In this document: piece after piece, positions 35,759-45,076 of the stretch
How the letters are laid out: the number at the start of each line of letters is the position of its first letter
Position numbering within the stretch: position 1 is the first letter of the stretch
Source: Curvibacter cyanobacteriorum
Lineage (GTDB): Bacteria > Pseudomonadota > Gammaproteobacteria > Burkholderiales > Burkholderiaceae_C
Direction: 5' to 3'
Assembly (NCBI RefSeq): GCF_028649475.1
Contig: NZ_JAQSIP010000008.1
Location: 124,001 to 188,000 of the forward strand
Length of the DNA stretch: 64,000 nt
Program-made: the position numbers and the translations under genes
The notes under the pieces: model-generated
Databases searched by the model: none
What the model saw: only the letters and a program-made list of their open reading frames with translations
What the model was told of the DNA's origin: nothing

Positions 35759-36946
35759 ATGCAGCACCCCGCCCCCTGGCCCGCGCGGCCCAACACCCAG
35801 CACCTGGGACTGCCTTTCTTCGACGCGGCCCACCGTGACCTGGTGGCCGGCCTGCTGCCCTGGACCGAGGCCCAGCAGGTTGACGAGCACGACGACCGCG
35901 CGGCCTGCCGCGACTGGGTGCAACGCCTGGGTCAGGCGGGCTGGCTGCGCTACTGCGTGCCGGCCGCCCACGGCGGGGCGCTGCCGCAACTGGACTCGCG
36001 CGCGCTGGTGCTGCTGCGCGAGACGCTGGCGTTTCACTCCCCGCTGGCCGACTTTGCCTTCGCCATGCAGGGCCTGGGCAGCGGCGCCATCACGCTGGCC
36101 GGCAACCCGGCCCAGCAGGCCCGGTGGCTGCCGGCCGTGGCGCGTGGCGAGAAGATCGCGGCCTTCGCGCTGACCGAGCCCGAGGCGGGGTCGGACGTGG
36201 CCGCCATTGGCACCGAGGCCACCCTGGCCAGCCCCGGCCACTACCGCCTGAATGGGGTCAAGACCTGGATCAGCAATGGGGGCCTGGCCGATTTCTATTG
36301 CGTCTTTGCGCGCACCGGCGAAGCCCCAGGCACCCGCGGCCTGTCGGCCCTGATCGTCGAGGCCAACGCCCCGGGCCTGAACGACCAGGAGCACCTGCAG
36401 GTGATGGCCCCGCACCCACTGGCCACGTTGCGCTTTGACGACTGCCACGTCGGCACCGACGCCTTGCTGGGCCCCTCGGGCGGGGGCTTCAAGCTGGCCT
36501 TGCAGACGCTGGACATCTTCCGGCCTTCCGTGGCCGCCGCCGCCCTGGGCATGGCGCGCCGTGCCCTGGCCGAGGCGGTGGCCCACGCACGCCAGCGCCG
36601 CATGTTCGGCGCCACCTTGGCGGACTTCCAGCTGACCCAGGCCAAGCTCGGCGAAATGAGCGCCCTGATCGAAGCCGGCGCTCTGCTGACCTACCGCGCC
36701 GCCTGGCTGCGCGACAGCGGTGCCCCGCAGGCCGAGCGCAGCCAGGCCGCGGCCTGCGCCAAGATGGTGGCCACCGAGAACGCCCAGCGCGTGATCGACA
36801 TGGCACTGCAAATGCACGGCGGGCGCGGGGTGCAGGTGGGCTGCAAGGTCGAAAGCCTGTACCGCGACATCCGGGCCCTGCGCATCTACGAAGGGGCCAC
36901 CGAAGTGCAACAGCTCATCCTCGGCAAAGCCGCCTTGCAAGGTTGA
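35759..36946 (+). CDS. Acyl-CoA dehydrogenase
   Basis: A 395-residue FAD-dependent dehydrogenase. [20 protein letters not shown] (flavin/substrate loop), [20 protein letters not shown], and the C-terminal [20 protein letters not shown] with the base glutamate of YEGATE are present. It oxidises an acyl-CoA at the alpha-beta carbons and passes electrons to ETF. In this operon it probably acts on the ring-reduced or ring-opened CoA intermediate. An ACGGAGACTGAG ribosome site lies at the end of the crotonase gene, and the start is one base past that gene's stop. Confidence 0.9.
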   Translation: MQHPAPWPARPNTQHLGLPFFDAAHRDLVAGLLPWTEAQQVDEHDDRAACRDWVQRLGQAGWLRYCVPAAHGGALPQLDSRALVLLRETLAFHSPLADFAFAMQGLGSGAITLAGNPAQQARWLPAVARGEKIAAFALTEPEAGSDVAAIGTEATLASPGHYRLNGVKTWISNGGLADFYCVFARTGEAPGTRGLSALIVEANAPGLNDQEHLQVMAPHPLATLRFDDCHVGTDALLGPSGGGFKLALQTLDIFRPSVAAAALGMARRALAEAVAHARQRRMFGATLADFQLTQAKLGEMSALIEAGALLTYRAAWLRDSGAPQAERSQAAACAKMVATENAQRVIDMALQMHGGRGVQVGCKVESLYRDIRALRIYEGATEVQQLILGKAALQG

Positions 36947-36949
36947 ACC

Positions 36950-38620
36950 ATGACCGGCACCACCGCTCCCCACGCGCCCGACGCCCCCACCCCCAGCGCC
37001 CAGGTCGACCGCTTCGTGCACGACCGCCTGCCACCGGCCGAGCAATGGCCGCGCCTGCACTACGACCTGCCCGGCCTGCCCTTGCAGGGCCAGCTCAACC
37101 TGGTGGAAGAACTGCTCGACAAAGCCCCACAGCGCGGCTGGGGGCACCGCCCGCTGCTGCGTTCGGCCCAGCTCACGCTGAGCTACACCGAGGTGCGCGA
37201 GCGTGTGGACCGCATGGCGAACTGGCTGTGCCGTGAGGCCGGCCTGCAATCGGGTCACCGGGTCCTGCTGCGCGGCGGCAACTCGATCGGCATGGCGCTG
37301 GCCTGGCTGGCGGTGGTCAAGGCCGGCGGCATCGCGGTGGCCAGCATGCCGCTGCTGCGCGCCCGCGAACTGGGGGACATCATCGACAAGGCCCAGCCCG
37401 CGCTGGCCCTGTGCGATGTGCGCCTGCGCGACGAACTGGCGCAGGCCCAGGCCGAGCACCCGGTGTTGCGCCGCATCGTCTGCTTTGGCTCGCCCGATGA
37501 CCCCGCAGACCTGGGGGTGTTGGCCGCCTCCCAGCCTGCACATTTCACGCCCTGCCCCACCGCGGCCACCGACGTCGCCTTGCTGGCCTTCACCTCGGGC
37601 ACCACGGGCCGCCCCAAGGCCGCCGTGCACACCCACCGCGATGTGCTGATGGCCTGCGAGGCCTGGCCGCGCCATGTGCTGCGCGCCACCCCCGACGACA
37701 TCGTGCTGGGCTCGCCACCGCTGGCCTTCACCTTCGGGCTCGGCGGCTTGCTGGTGTTCCCGATGTGGGCCGGTGCCTCGGTGTACTTTCCGGACGCGGG
37801 CTACACGCCTGAATCGATGGTGCGTACCATCCAGGCGGTGGGCGCCACGATTTGCTACACCGCCCCCACCTTCTACCGCCAGATGGCGCCGGTGGCCCAG
37901 GCCCTGGGCGTGCCCACCCTGCGCACCTGCGTGAGCGCCGGTGAGGCGCTGCCCGAAGCCACGCGCCAGATGTGGCGGTCTGCCACCGGGCTCGAGCTGA
38001 CCGACGGCATCGGCGCCACCGAGATGTTCCACATCTTCATCTCCTCGCCGGCCGACGACGTGCGGCGCAGCGCACACGGCACCGCCATTGGGCGCGTGGT
38101 GCCGGGCTATGTGGCGCGTGTGGTGGATGACGCCGGCCACGAACGGCCCCGCGGCCAGGTCGGCAAGCTGACCGTGACCGGCCTGACCGGTTGCCGCTAC
38201 CTCGACGAACCCCGCCAGCAGCAGTACGTGAAAGCCGGCTGGAACTACCCGGGCGACGCCTTTGTCGAGGACGACGATGGCTACTTCTACTACCAGGCCC
38301 GCGACGACGACATGATCATCACCGCCGGCTACAACGTGGGCGGCCCCGAGGTTGAAGACGCGCTGATGCGGCACCCGGCGGTGGCCGAATGCGCGGTCAT
38401 TGGCGTGCCCGACGCGGAACGCGGCATGGTGGTCAAGGCCTTTTGTGTGCTGCGCCCGGGCCAGGTGGGCGACGAGGCGCTGGTGCGCGCCCTGCAAGAG
38501 CACGTCAAGGCCAGCATCGCGCCTTATAAGTACCCCCGCCAGATCGAGTTCCGCAGCAGCCTGCCGCGCACCGAAACCGGCAAACTGCAACGCTTCAAAC
38601 TGAGGAACCCCACACCATGA
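36950..38620 (+). CDS. Aryl-CoA ligase, probably 2-aminobenzoate- or benzoate-CoA ligase
   Basis: A 556-residue AMP-forming ligase of the benzoate-CoA ligase group. P-loop AFTSGTTGRPKAAVHTHRD, LTDGIGATEMFHIFISS (the TEM-H segment found in aryl-acid ligases), MIITAGYNVGGPEVEDAL and the C-terminal PRTETGKLQRFKLR, with the catalytic Lys, are all intact. It makes the aryl-CoA that the fused monooxygenase would oxidise. It begins 3 bases after the dehydrogenase stop and overlaps the RidA-like gene. The exact acid (anthranilate, salicylate or benzoate) cannot be told from sequence. Confidence 0.88.
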   Translation: MTGTTAPHAPDAPTPSAQVDRFVHDRLPPAEQWPRLHYDLPGLPLQGQLNLVEELLDKAPQRGWGHRPLLRSAQLTLSYTEVRERVDRMANWLCREAGLQSGHRVLLRGGNSIGMALAWLAVVKAGGIAVASMPLLRARELGDIIDKAQPALALCDVRLRDELAQAQAEHPVLRRIVCFGSPDDPADLGVLAASQPAHFTPCPTAATDVALLAFTSGTTGRPKAAVHTHRDVLMACEAWPRHVLRATPDDIVLGSPPLAFTFGLGGLLVFPMWAGASVYFPDAGYTPESMVRTIQAVGATICYTAPTFYRQMAPVAQALGVPTLRTCVSAGEALPEATRQMWRSATGLELTDGIGATEMFHIFISSPADDVRRSAHGTAIGRVVPGYVARVVDDAGHERPRGQVGKLTVTGLTGCRYLDEPRQQQYVKAGWNYPGDAFVEDDDGYFYYQARDDDMIITAGYNVGGPEVEDALMRHPAVAECAVIGVPDAERGMVVKAFCVLRPGQVGDEALVRALQEHVKASIAPYKYPRQIEFRSSLPRTETGKLQRFKLRNPTP

Positions 38621-39012
38621 TCGAACACCTGCAACCGCCCGGCTGGGCCGCGCCCAAGGGCTATGCCAATGGCGTGGCGGCGCGGGGCACGATGATTTTT
38701 GTCGGCGGCCAGATCGGCTGGAACGCTGAGCAGCAGTTCGAGAGTGACGACTTCATTGCGCAAACCCGGCAAGCCCTGCTGAACGTGCGCGCCGTGCTCG
38801 AGGCCGGGCTGGCCGGCCCCGAGCACATGGTGCGCATGACCTGGTACATCGTGGACCGCGACGAGTACAACGCCCGGCTGCGCGAGCTGGGCACCGTCTA
38901 CCGCGAGGTGATGGGGCGCCACTTTCCGGCCATGAGCTGCGTGCAGGTCGCGGCCCTGGTCGAGGCCCGGGCTAAGGTCGAGATCGAGGTCACCGCAGTG
39001 CGACCCGACTGA
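38617..39012 (+). CDS. RidA-fold protein lacking the catalytic arginine
   Basis: A 131-residue YjgF/YER057c/UK114 family protein with the usual FVGGQIGWN, ALLNVRAVLEAGLAGPEHMVRMTWYI and HFPAMSCVQVAALVEARAKVEIEVTAV blocks. RidA enzymes hydrolyse reactive enamines and imines using Arg105 in a PARS motif; here the position is Met106 (PAMS). Classical deaminase activity is therefore not expected, although Rid subfamilies without this Arg exist. Last gene of the aryl-CoA operon, overlapping the ligase gene by ATGA. The pathway intermediate is an enamine, so a link to nitrogen release is attractive but unproven. Confidence 0.85.
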   Translation: MIEHLQPPGWAAPKGYANGVAARGTMIFVGGQIGWNAEQQFESDDFIAQTRQALLNVRAVLEAGLAGPEHMVRMTWYIVDRDEYNARLRELGTVYREVMGRHFPAMSCVQVAALVEARAKVEIEVTAVRPD

Positions 39013-39160
39013 GCCGGTGGTGCGCCTGGCGACGGCCCTGCGCCCCCCAGGGCTTGGCCTGGCGGCGACAGCCGCTGCCAAAGCGATCGGCCCCCATGTC
39101 AAACGCCGCAGGCCGGAGGCGCAGCACCTGGCCGCCGGCTGCTCGGGTTATCGTTGGGCC

Positions 39161-40363
39161 ATGCGCTTGACCTGTCTTCTTCTGCGGCGCCTCCGGCTGT
39201 CCCCCGCCTTGGTGCGCCTGGGGCGGGGCGGCGTCCTCATGGGCCTCGGCCTGCTGCTGAGCGGCTGCGCCCAGATGGGCTACTACTGGCAATCGGTTCA
39301 CGGCCACTGGCAGCTGATGCAGGCGGCGAAGCCGATCGATGACTGGCTGGCCGATCCCCAAACCCCCGCGCCCCTGCAACAACAGCTGCAATCCGCGCAG
39401 CGCCTGCGTCGCTTTGCTGTGCAAGCGCTGGGCCTGCCGGACAACGCCAGCTACCAGCGCTATGCCGACTTGCGGCGCCCGGCTGCGATCTGGAACGTGA
39501 CGGCCGCCGAACCGCTGTCACTGACGCTGCGCACCTGGTGCTTTCCGGTCGCGGGCTGCATCGGCTACCGCGGTTACTTTGACGCCGCCCAGGCCCACGC
39601 CTTGAGCGAGGTGCTGCGCGCTGAAGGCCTGGAAACCCAGGTCTATGGGGTGCCCACCTATTCGACCCTGGGCTGGCTGAACTGGGCGGGCGGCGACCCC
39701 TTGCTCAACACCTTCATCCACTACCCCGAGGGTGATTTGGCGCGCTTGATCTTCCATGAGATGGCGCACCAGGTGGTGTACGTCCACGACGACACCACCT
39801 TCAATGAATCGTTTGCCACCGCGGTGGAGCAGATCGGGGTGCGCCAGTGGCTGACCCAGCAGGCCAGCCCCGCAGCCCGTGACGCCTACGCACGCGCCGA
39901 CCGGCAGCGGCGCGACTTCCGGGCCCTGGTGCGCAGCACCCGTGAGGCCCTGCTGGCCCTGTATGAGCCCTTTCAGCCGCCGGCCACGCCGCGCGGCGCT
40001 GACCGCCCGCCCACCCCCCACGCGGACCCCGAGGCCAGGCGCTCGGCCCTGGCGCAAAAGGCCGAGGTCATGGCCCAGTTCCGGGCCCGCTACGCGGCCT
40101 TGCGCCAATCCTGGGGCCTCGCGCCGGGCCAGCGGTCGGGCTATGACCCCTGGGTCGCCGAAGCCAACAATGCGAGCTTCGGCACCCAGGCGGCCTACGA
40201 TGGGTTGGTGCCCGCGTTCGAGGCCTTGTTCGCCCAAATGCAGAAGGAGCACGCAGAACCGTGGCCCGCGTTTTATGATGCGGTCCGCCGCTTGGCGCAA
40301 TTACCTGCCGCTCAGCGGCGCCAAGCCCTGCCAACCCTGCCCGGCGCGACCGACGGAGATTGA
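39161..40363 (+). CDS. Putative lipoprotein aminopeptidase (DUF2265/Aminopep family)
   Basis: A 400-residue exported protein. A basic N-terminus and hydrophobic stretch end in the lipobox LLSGC, so it is probably anchored to the outer membrane. The zinc motif HEMAH (in LARLIFHEMAHQVVYV) is followed by NESFATAVEQIG, supplying the third ligand glutamate, the pattern of the putative aminopeptidase family (PF10023). The ATG at 39161 gives a full lipoprotein signal; later ATGs would shorten it. It is separated from RidA by 148 bases and followed immediately by the PHA-system gene. Confidence 0.82.
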   Translation: MRLTCLLLRRLRLSPALVRLGRGGVLMGLGLLLSGCAQMGYYWQSVHGHWQLMQAAKPIDDWLADPQTPAPLQQQLQSAQRLRRFAVQALGLPDNASYQRYADLRRPAAIWNVTAAEPLSLTLRTWCFPVAGCIGYRGYFDAAQAHALSEVLRAEGLETQVYGVPTYSTLGWLNWAGGDPLLNTFIHYPEGDLARLIFHEMAHQVVYVHDDTTFNESFATAVEQIGVRQWLTQQASPAARDAYARADRQRRDFRALVRSTREALLALYEPFQPPATPRGADRPPTPHADPEARRSALAQKAEVMAQFRARYAALRQSWGLAPGQRSGYDPWVAEANNASFGTQAAYDGLVPAFEALFAQMQKEHAEPWPAFYDAVRRLAQLPAAQRRQALPTLPGATDGD

Positions 40364-40365
40364 AT

Positions 40366-40704
40366 TTGCCCGACATCCACATCCAACGCGCCCACGCCCT
40401 GGGCCTGTCCGCCGCCCGCGAGGTCGCCCGCCGCTGGGCCGAGAAGGCCGAACGCAAGCTCGACATGCAGTGCCGCTACGACGAAGGCGCCGAGCAGGAC
40501 GTGCTGAGCTTCACCCGCGCGGGTGCCAGTGGCTCGCTGCAGGTCACGGCCCAAGGCTTCGAGCTGAACGCCAAGCTGGGTTTCCTGCTGGGTTCATTCC
40601 AGCCCCAGATCGAAGCCGAGATTTCGCGTCAACTCGACGAGCTGATCAAACCCCAAGACGGCGTGGCGGCGGTGCCCACGGCACCACAGGCCGGCGCGGC
40701 CTGA
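40366..40704 (+). CDS. Polyhydroxyalkanoate-system family protein
   Basis: A 112-residue cytoplasmic protein of the polyhydroxyalkanoic acid system family (TIGR02610). Residues ARRWAEKAERKLDMQCRYDEGAEQDVLSFTRAG and GFELNAKLGFLLGSFQPQIEAEISRQLDEL are typical. Function is not established; the name comes from phylogenetic co-occurrence with PHA genes. The start is a TTG: GGAG sits seven bases before the TTG at 40366, better than the TTG at 40360, which overlaps the previous stop. Confidence 0.78.
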   Translation: MPDIHIQRAHALGLSAAREVARRWAEKAERKLDMQCRYDEGAEQDVLSFTRAGASGSLQVTAQGFELNAKLGFLLGSFQPQIEAEISRQLDELIKPQDGVAAVPTAPQAGAA

Positions 40705-40753
40705 CAGGCGACCGCTGGCGCTGGCGGGCACGGGCTGTGCTTGCACGGTGGGC

Positions 40754-41299
40754 ATGAACGCTGCCCTTGCCCTGACACCCGCCACCCTGCCCCTGCGCCC
40801 GCTGAGCGCCGAACACTTCGCGCCCTTCGGCACCGTGCTGGAAGGGTTTGGCGACACACCGCCCCCCGGCGCGCGACCCATCAACCAGGGCAGTTGCTGG
40901 CGACTGGACTTGGCGCTGCCCCTGTCGCTGCACCACGCGGACGGACAAGCAGGCTTGGCTATCTATCAGGCCCAGGCGCGCTCGTTGCCAATCACCGTGC
41001 ACGAACTGGAGCGTCACAAGCTCGGCAGCCAAAGCTTCATGCCGCTTGAAGGACAGCGTTTCATCGTGGTCGTGGCCCGCGCCAATGCCCTGCCGGGCCC
41101 CGACGACGTGCAGGCCTTCGTCACCAATGGTCAGCAAGGCGTTGTGTTGCACCCTGGCACCTGGCACCACGCCCTGCTGGCCCTGCAGGACGGCGCCTTT
41201 GTCGTGCTGGAGCGGCACACCCCGCCCGGCGCCCCCGTGGACTGCGAGCTCAGCGGGCTGGCCGCGCCCTTGCAAATCGCCGCCCTCCCCCCCCACTGA
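40754..41299 (+). CDS. Ureidoglycolate lyase-like protein
   Basis: A 181-residue cupin-type protein resembling AllA-family ureidoglycolate lyase. It has LRPLSAEHFAPFGTVLE, then a Gln-containing INQGSCWRLD, VHELERHKLGSQSFMPLEG and the C-terminal GTWHHALLAL with the conserved His residues. AllA splits ureidoglycolate into glyoxylate and urea in purine breakdown. No other allantoin or urate genes are nearby, so the assignment stays at family level. The ATG at 40754 is chosen; a GTG two codons upstream is possible. Confidence 0.8.
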   Translation: MNAALALTPATLPLRPLSAEHFAPFGTVLEGFGDTPPPGARPINQGSCWRLDLALPLSLHHADGQAGLAIYQAQARSLPITVHELERHKLGSQSFMPLEGQRFIVVVARANALPGPDDVQAFVTNGQQGVVLHPGTWHHALLALQDGAFVVLERHTPPGAPVDCELSGLAAPLQIAALPPH

Positions 41300-41520
41300 G
41301 CCTCGGGATCAGCCAGTCGCCCCTGTGACCTGCCAAGGCCCCATGGGCCTGCGATGGGCTGGATGGCAGGCCTTTTGGGGGCTGGGCTGGCGGGGGATGC
41401 TGTCGCACTGGAATGCTGACGTGGGGGTTGGTGGGTGCGGGGCTTTAATGAACGCCCTGTGGGCGCGGCAGGTCCACGCACGCGGGCCCCCCATCCGAAC
41501 AAGAAGGGGATGCAGAAAAA

Positions 41521-41547
41521 CAAAAAACCCACCGAAGTGGGCTTTTT
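41521..41547 (-). terminator. Bidirectional terminator between tRNA-fMet and ureidoglycolate lyase-like gene
   Basis: A CCCAC/GTGGG stem with CGAA loop is flanked by A-run on the left (41522-41527) and T-run on the right (41543-41547). It can therefore end transcription from either side: the minus-strand tRNA operon and the plus-strand lyase gene. The stem is short, with an A/C mismatch before the runs pair further. Confidence 0.75.
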
Positions 41548-41573
41548 GCAAAACAGCGGAGACCGCTTGAATT

Positions 41574-41650
<77 letters not shown>

Positions 41651-41671
41651 GTAAGCTAGTAGTATAACCTG

Positions 41672-42070
41672 TTATTCAGCAGCTTGAGCGGCTTCAGCAG
41701 AATTATTTTCTTCAGCGCGTTGAACCAGTTCAACCAGGGCCATGGGGGCGTTGTCGCCAACACGGTAACCCATCTTCAGGATGCGGGTGTAGCCACCGGG
41801 ACGGGCGTTGAAACGCGGGCCCAGGTCGTTGAACAGCTTGGTGACGCTGTCGCGGTCGCGCAGGCGGTCAAAAGCCAGACGGCGGTTGGCGACGGTGTCG
41901 ACCTTGGCCAGGGTGATCATGGGCTCAACCACGCGGCGCAGTTCCTTGGCCTTGGGGACGGTGGTCTTGATGACTTCGTGCTCGATGAGCGAGTTCATCA
42001 TGTTCTGCAGCATCGCCAGGCGGTGCGAGCTGGTGCGGTTGAGTTTACGAAGGCCGTGTCCGTGACGCAT
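41672..42070 (-). CDS. rplQ: 50S ribosomal protein L17
   Basis: A 132-residue L17, located near the peptide exit tunnel. It starts [32 protein letters not shown] and contains [15 protein letters not shown] and [23 protein letters not shown]. The C-terminal tail is short and Ala/Glu-rich. Last protein gene of the alpha operon, 127 bases after rpoA and just before the initiator tRNA. Confidence 0.98.
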   Translation of the reverse strand: MRHGHGLRKLNRTSSHRLAMLQNMMNSLIEHEVIKTTVPKAKELRRVVEPMITLAKVDTVANRRLAFDRLRDRDSVTKLFNDLGPRFNARPGGYTRILKMGYRVGDNAPMALVELVQRAEENNSAEAAQAAE

Positions 42071-42197
42071 AGTGCTTTCCTTTCTTTATTTAAAAACGGC
42101 CAGCCGGATCAGGTACTGGCCGTTGCACTTGCTGCCCTGGCGCGAGCCGGGCAGCGGGGTGATCCGCTCACCAAAGAGCGGAGCCCAAGATTATAGC

Positions 42198-43187
42198 TTA
42201 ACGCTTGTCCAAACCAGCGGGCGGCCAGCTTTCCAGCTTCATGCCCAGGGTCAGACCACGCGAAGCCAAGACTTCCTTGATTTCGTTGAGCGACTTGCGA
42301 CCCAGGTTCGGGGTCTTGAGCAACTCGTTCTCGGTGCGCTGAATCAGGTCGCCGATGTAGTAGATGTTTTCGGCCTTCAGGCAGTTGGCCGAACGGACGG
42401 TCAGTTCCAGCTCGTCGACAGGACGCAGCAGGATCGGATCGAACGAAGCACCCACCGGACGCGACGGCGTGTCGAACGAAGCGATTTCGCCACCTTCGAG
42501 TTGCGCGAACACCGCCAGTTGTTCGACCAGGATCTTGGCCGAAGCACGCACGGCATCTTCAGCCGCGACCGCGCCGTTGGTTTCAATCTCAACCACCAGC
42601 TTGTCGAGGTCGGTGCGCTGTTCCACACGGGCGCTTTCCACGGTGTAGCTCACGCGACGGACCGGGGAGAACGATGCATCGAGAACGATGCGGCCGATGG
42701 ACTTGGTCGACTCGTCAGCGAAGCGACGGAGGTTGCCCGGCACATAGCCACGGCCCTTTTCCACCTTGATCTGCATGTCGAGCTTGCCACCCGCCGACAG
42801 CGTGGCGATCACGTGGTCGGGGTTGATGATCTCAACGTCGTGTGGGGTTTGGATGTCACCAGCCGTCACCACACCTTCGCCATCCTTGCGCAGGCTCAGG
42901 GTCACTTCGTCACGGTTGTGCAGCTTGAACACAACGCCCTTCAGGTTCAGAAGGATGTTGACGACGTCTTCCTGAACACCGTCAATCGACGAGTACTCAT
43001 GCAGAACACCGGCGATCGTGACTTCAGTCGCTGCGTACCCCACCATGGAAGACAGCAGAACACGCCGAATGGCGTTGCCCAGCGTATGACCGTAACCGCG
43101 TTCGAACGGTTCCAGTGCGACCTTGGCGCGGTTGTTGCCAAGCTGTTCCACGGTGATTGCTTTGGGTTTCAGCAAATTGGTTTGCAT
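42198..43187 (-). CDS. rpoA: RNA polymerase alpha subunit
   Basis: A 329-residue alpha subunit. The N-terminal dimerisation domain includes [23 protein letters not shown] and the C-terminal domain includes [48 protein letters not shown], which contacts UP elements and activators. Standard length and order (rpsD-rpoA-rplQ). It begins 105 bases after rpsD. Confidence 0.98.
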   Translation of the reverse strand: MQTNLLKPKAITVEQLGNNRAKVALEPFERGYGHTLGNAIRRVLLSSMVGYAATEVTIAGVLHEYSSIDGVQEDVVNILLNLKGVVFKLHNRDEVTLSLRKDGEGVVTAGDIQTPHDVEIINPDHVIATLSAGGKLDMQIKVEKGRGYVPGNLRRFADESTKSIGRIVLDASFSPVRRVSYTVESARVEQRTDLDKLVVEIETNGAVAAEDAVRASAKILVEQLAVFAQLEGGEIASFDTPSRPVGASFDPILLRPVDELELTVRSANCLKAENIYYIGDLIQRTENELLKTPNLGRKSLNEIKEVLASRGLTLGMKLESWPPAGLDKR

Positions 43188-43292
43188 TCAGACTTCCTCT
43201 CAATACCCCCGGCTCGTTACACCGGTAAGGCTGGTGAAGCACCTATACCGCGGTGCCCCGCGGTATAGGAACGATTTCAATTGAACGGATGA

Positions 43293-43916
43293 TTAACGCG
43301 AATACAGTTCAACGATCAGCGATTCGTTGATGTCTGCACCGAACTCATCACGGTCAGGCGACTTCTTGAAAGTGCCTTCGACCTTGTCCGCATTGACTTC
43401 AACCCAAGCCGGGATGCCGACTTGTTGAGCCAATTGGAGAGCTTCAGCCACACGGCCTTGCTTCTTGGACTTTTCGCGGACAGCGATCACGTCACCGGCC
43501 TTGACCAGGTACGACGGGATGTTGACCGATTGGCCGTTCACGGTGATGGCCTTGTGCGAAACCAGCTGACGTGCTTCAGCGCGGGTCGAACCGAAGCCCA
43601 TGCGGTACACCACGTTGTCCAGACGGGACTCGAGGATGAACAGCAGGTTGGCGCCGGTGTTGCCACGGCGACGGTCAGCTTCTTCGAAGTAGCGGCGGAA
43701 TTGCTTTTCCAGCACGCCGTACATGCGCTTGACCTTCTGCTTTTCACGCAGTTGCAGACCGAAGTCAGAGGTACGGGCACCCGAGGTGCGGCCGTGCTGA
43801 CCAGGCTTGGAATCGAACTTGGCCTTGTCCGCGATCGAGCGACGGGCGCTCTTCAGGAACAGGTCGGTGCCTTCACGGCGGGAGAGTTTGGCCTTGGGGC
43901 CGAGGTAACGTGCCAC
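43293..43916 (-). CDS. rpsD: 30S ribosomal protein S4
   Basis: A 207-residue S4, one of the primary 16S rRNA binders and, in E. coli, the translational repressor of the alpha operon. It starts [27 protein letters not shown] and carries the S4 domain [31 protein letters not shown]. No zinc-binding cysteines are present, as in other proteobacterial S4. Preceded by rpsK with an 81-base gap. Confidence 0.98.
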   Translation of the reverse strand: MARYLGPKAKLSRREGTDLFLKSARRSIADKAKFDSKPGQHGRTSGARTSDFGLQLREKQKVKRMYGVLEKQFRRYFEEADRRRGNTGANLLFILESRLDNVVYRMGFGSTRAEARQLVSHKAITVNGQSVNIPSYLVKAGDVIAVREKSKKQGRVAEALQLAQQVGIPAWVEVNADKVEGTFKKSPDRDEFGADINESLIVELYSR

Positions 43917-43997
43917 TTGAGCTTCCTTTTATGTCATCTTCCACACGAAACGTGCGGGAGCCATCGGCGCGCAGCCGATGGCGGTGGGCTTACAAAA

Positions 43998-44402
43998 TCA
44001 GATACGACGACGCTTTTGGGGGCGGCAGCCGTTGTGCGGCACCGGCGTCACATCAGAGATGGACGTGATGCGGATGCCCAGGGCACCCAGTGCACGAACA
44101 GAGGACTCACGGCCGGGGCCGGGACCCTTGATTTCGACGTCGAGGTTCTTGATGCCTTGCTCAATGGCAGCGCGACCAGCCACTTCCGACGCGACCTGGG
44201 CCGCAAAGGGCGTGGACTTGCGGGAGCCCTTGAAGCCTTGACCACCCGACGAAGCCCAGGACAGGGCGTTGCCCTGACGGTCCGTGATGGTGATGATCGT
44301 GTTGTTGAACGATGCGTGAACGTGGGCAATACCGTCAGAAACGTTCTTGCGGACCTTCTTGCGCACGCGTTGTGCTGCGTTATTGGCGGGTGCTTTTGCC
44401 AT
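43998..44402 (-). CDS. rpsK: 30S ribosomal protein S11
   Basis: A 134-residue S11 at the 30S platform. Conserved [38 protein letters not shown] and the C-terminal [19 protein letters not shown] are present. It begins 13 bases after the rpsM stop, so the two are tightly co-transcribed. Confidence 0.98.
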   Translation of the reverse strand: MAKAPANNAAQRVRKKVRKNVSDGIAHVHASFNNTIITITDRQGNALSWASSGGQGFKGSRKSTPFAAQVASEVAGRAAIEQGIKNLDVEIKGPGPGRESSVRALGALGIRITSISDVTPVPHNGCRPQKRRRI

Positions 44403-44415
44403 ATTGATCTCTCAA

Positions 44416-44781
44416 TTATTTCTTCAGAGCGGCTGCTGCCTTGCGCGGACCCTTGCGAGTACGGGCGTTGGTGCGGGTACGTTGACCACGCATCGGCAGG
44501 CCACGACGGTGACGGAAGCCACGGTAGCAACCGATGTCCATCAAGCGCTTGATGTTCATCGTTGTTTCGCGACGCAGGTCACCTTCAATGGTGAACTGCT
44601 CGATTTGTTCGCGAATCTTTTCCAGATCGCCGTCCGTCAGATCCTTGATCTTCTTGGTGTAAGCGATACCAGTTGCTTCGCAAATCTTGCGAGCGCGGGT
44701 GCGACCGATGCCAAAGATGGCGGTCAGACCGATTTCCGCATGCTTGTGCGGAGGAATGTTAATCCCAGCAATACGTGCCAT
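44416..44781 (-). CDS. rpsM: 30S ribosomal protein S13
   Basis: A 121-residue S13 at the 30S head, contacting the P-site tRNA and 50S bridge. It starts [30 protein letters not shown] and ends with [16 protein letters not shown] plus a short Ala/Lys tail. First gene of the alpha operon proper, 26 bases after rpmJ. Confidence 0.98.
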   Translation of the reverse strand: MARIAGINIPPHKHAEIGLTAIFGIGRTRARKICEATGIAYTKKIKDLTDGDLEKIREQIEQFTIEGDLRRETTMNIKRLMDIGCYRGFRHRRGLPMRGQRTRTNARTRKGPRKAAAALKK

Positions 44782-44807
44782 GGTGCGTCCTCTATAACTT
44801 GTCTAAA

Positions 44808-44921
44808 TCAACCTTGGCGCTGCTTGTGACGTGCATCCGTGCAGATCACACGCACCACGCCTTTGCGGCGGATGATTTTGCAGTTGCGGCAAATTTTCTT
44901 GACCGAAGCCGAAACTCTCAT
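44808..44921 (-). CDS. rpmJ: 50S ribosomal protein L36
   Basis: A 37-residue L36 of the zinc-binding type: [15 protein letters not shown] followed by [19 protein letters not shown]. The zinc ligands are C11, C14, C27 and H32. The start ATG at 44921 lies after an AGGAGAATGAA-type ribosome site. It sits between rpsM and the decayed infA; normally infA is intact here. Confidence 0.96.
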   Translation of the reverse strand: MRVSASVKKICRNCKIIRRKGVVRVICTDARHKQRQG

Positions 44922-44954
44922 TTCATTCTCCTAAAACTCTTCAAACCGCAACCA

Positions 44955-45054
44955 TCAGTTGGCGCGGAAAACAATACGTGCCCGAGACAGATCGCAGGGC
45001 GTCAATTCAACAGTAACCAGGTCAGTGTCTGAACACCTCACCCACCCTGTGGAT
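44955..45054 (-). pseudogene. infA: 3' remnant of translation initiation factor IF-1 gene
   Basis: Translation of the minus strand across 44955-45029 gives DTDLVTVELTPCDLSRARIVFRAN and a stop. This matches the C-terminal third of IF-1 (VTVELTPYDLSRxRIVFR), with Cys in place of the usual Tyr. Upstream the frame runs without a homologous sequence towards the secY stop at 45077, and no start codon is in frame, so roughly the first 45 codons are missing. The position, between secY and rpmJ, is exactly where infA belongs in betaproteobacteria. The remnant cannot encode IF-1; a functional copy must be elsewhere. Confidence 0.85.
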
Positions 45055-45076
45055 GAGGCTACCAGGCCATGCCAAA

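Noticed and set aside
44955-45076. An intact infA
   Set aside because: Only about 100 bases carry IF-1 homology, with no in-frame start codon; the gap to secY is too short for a 72-codon gene.
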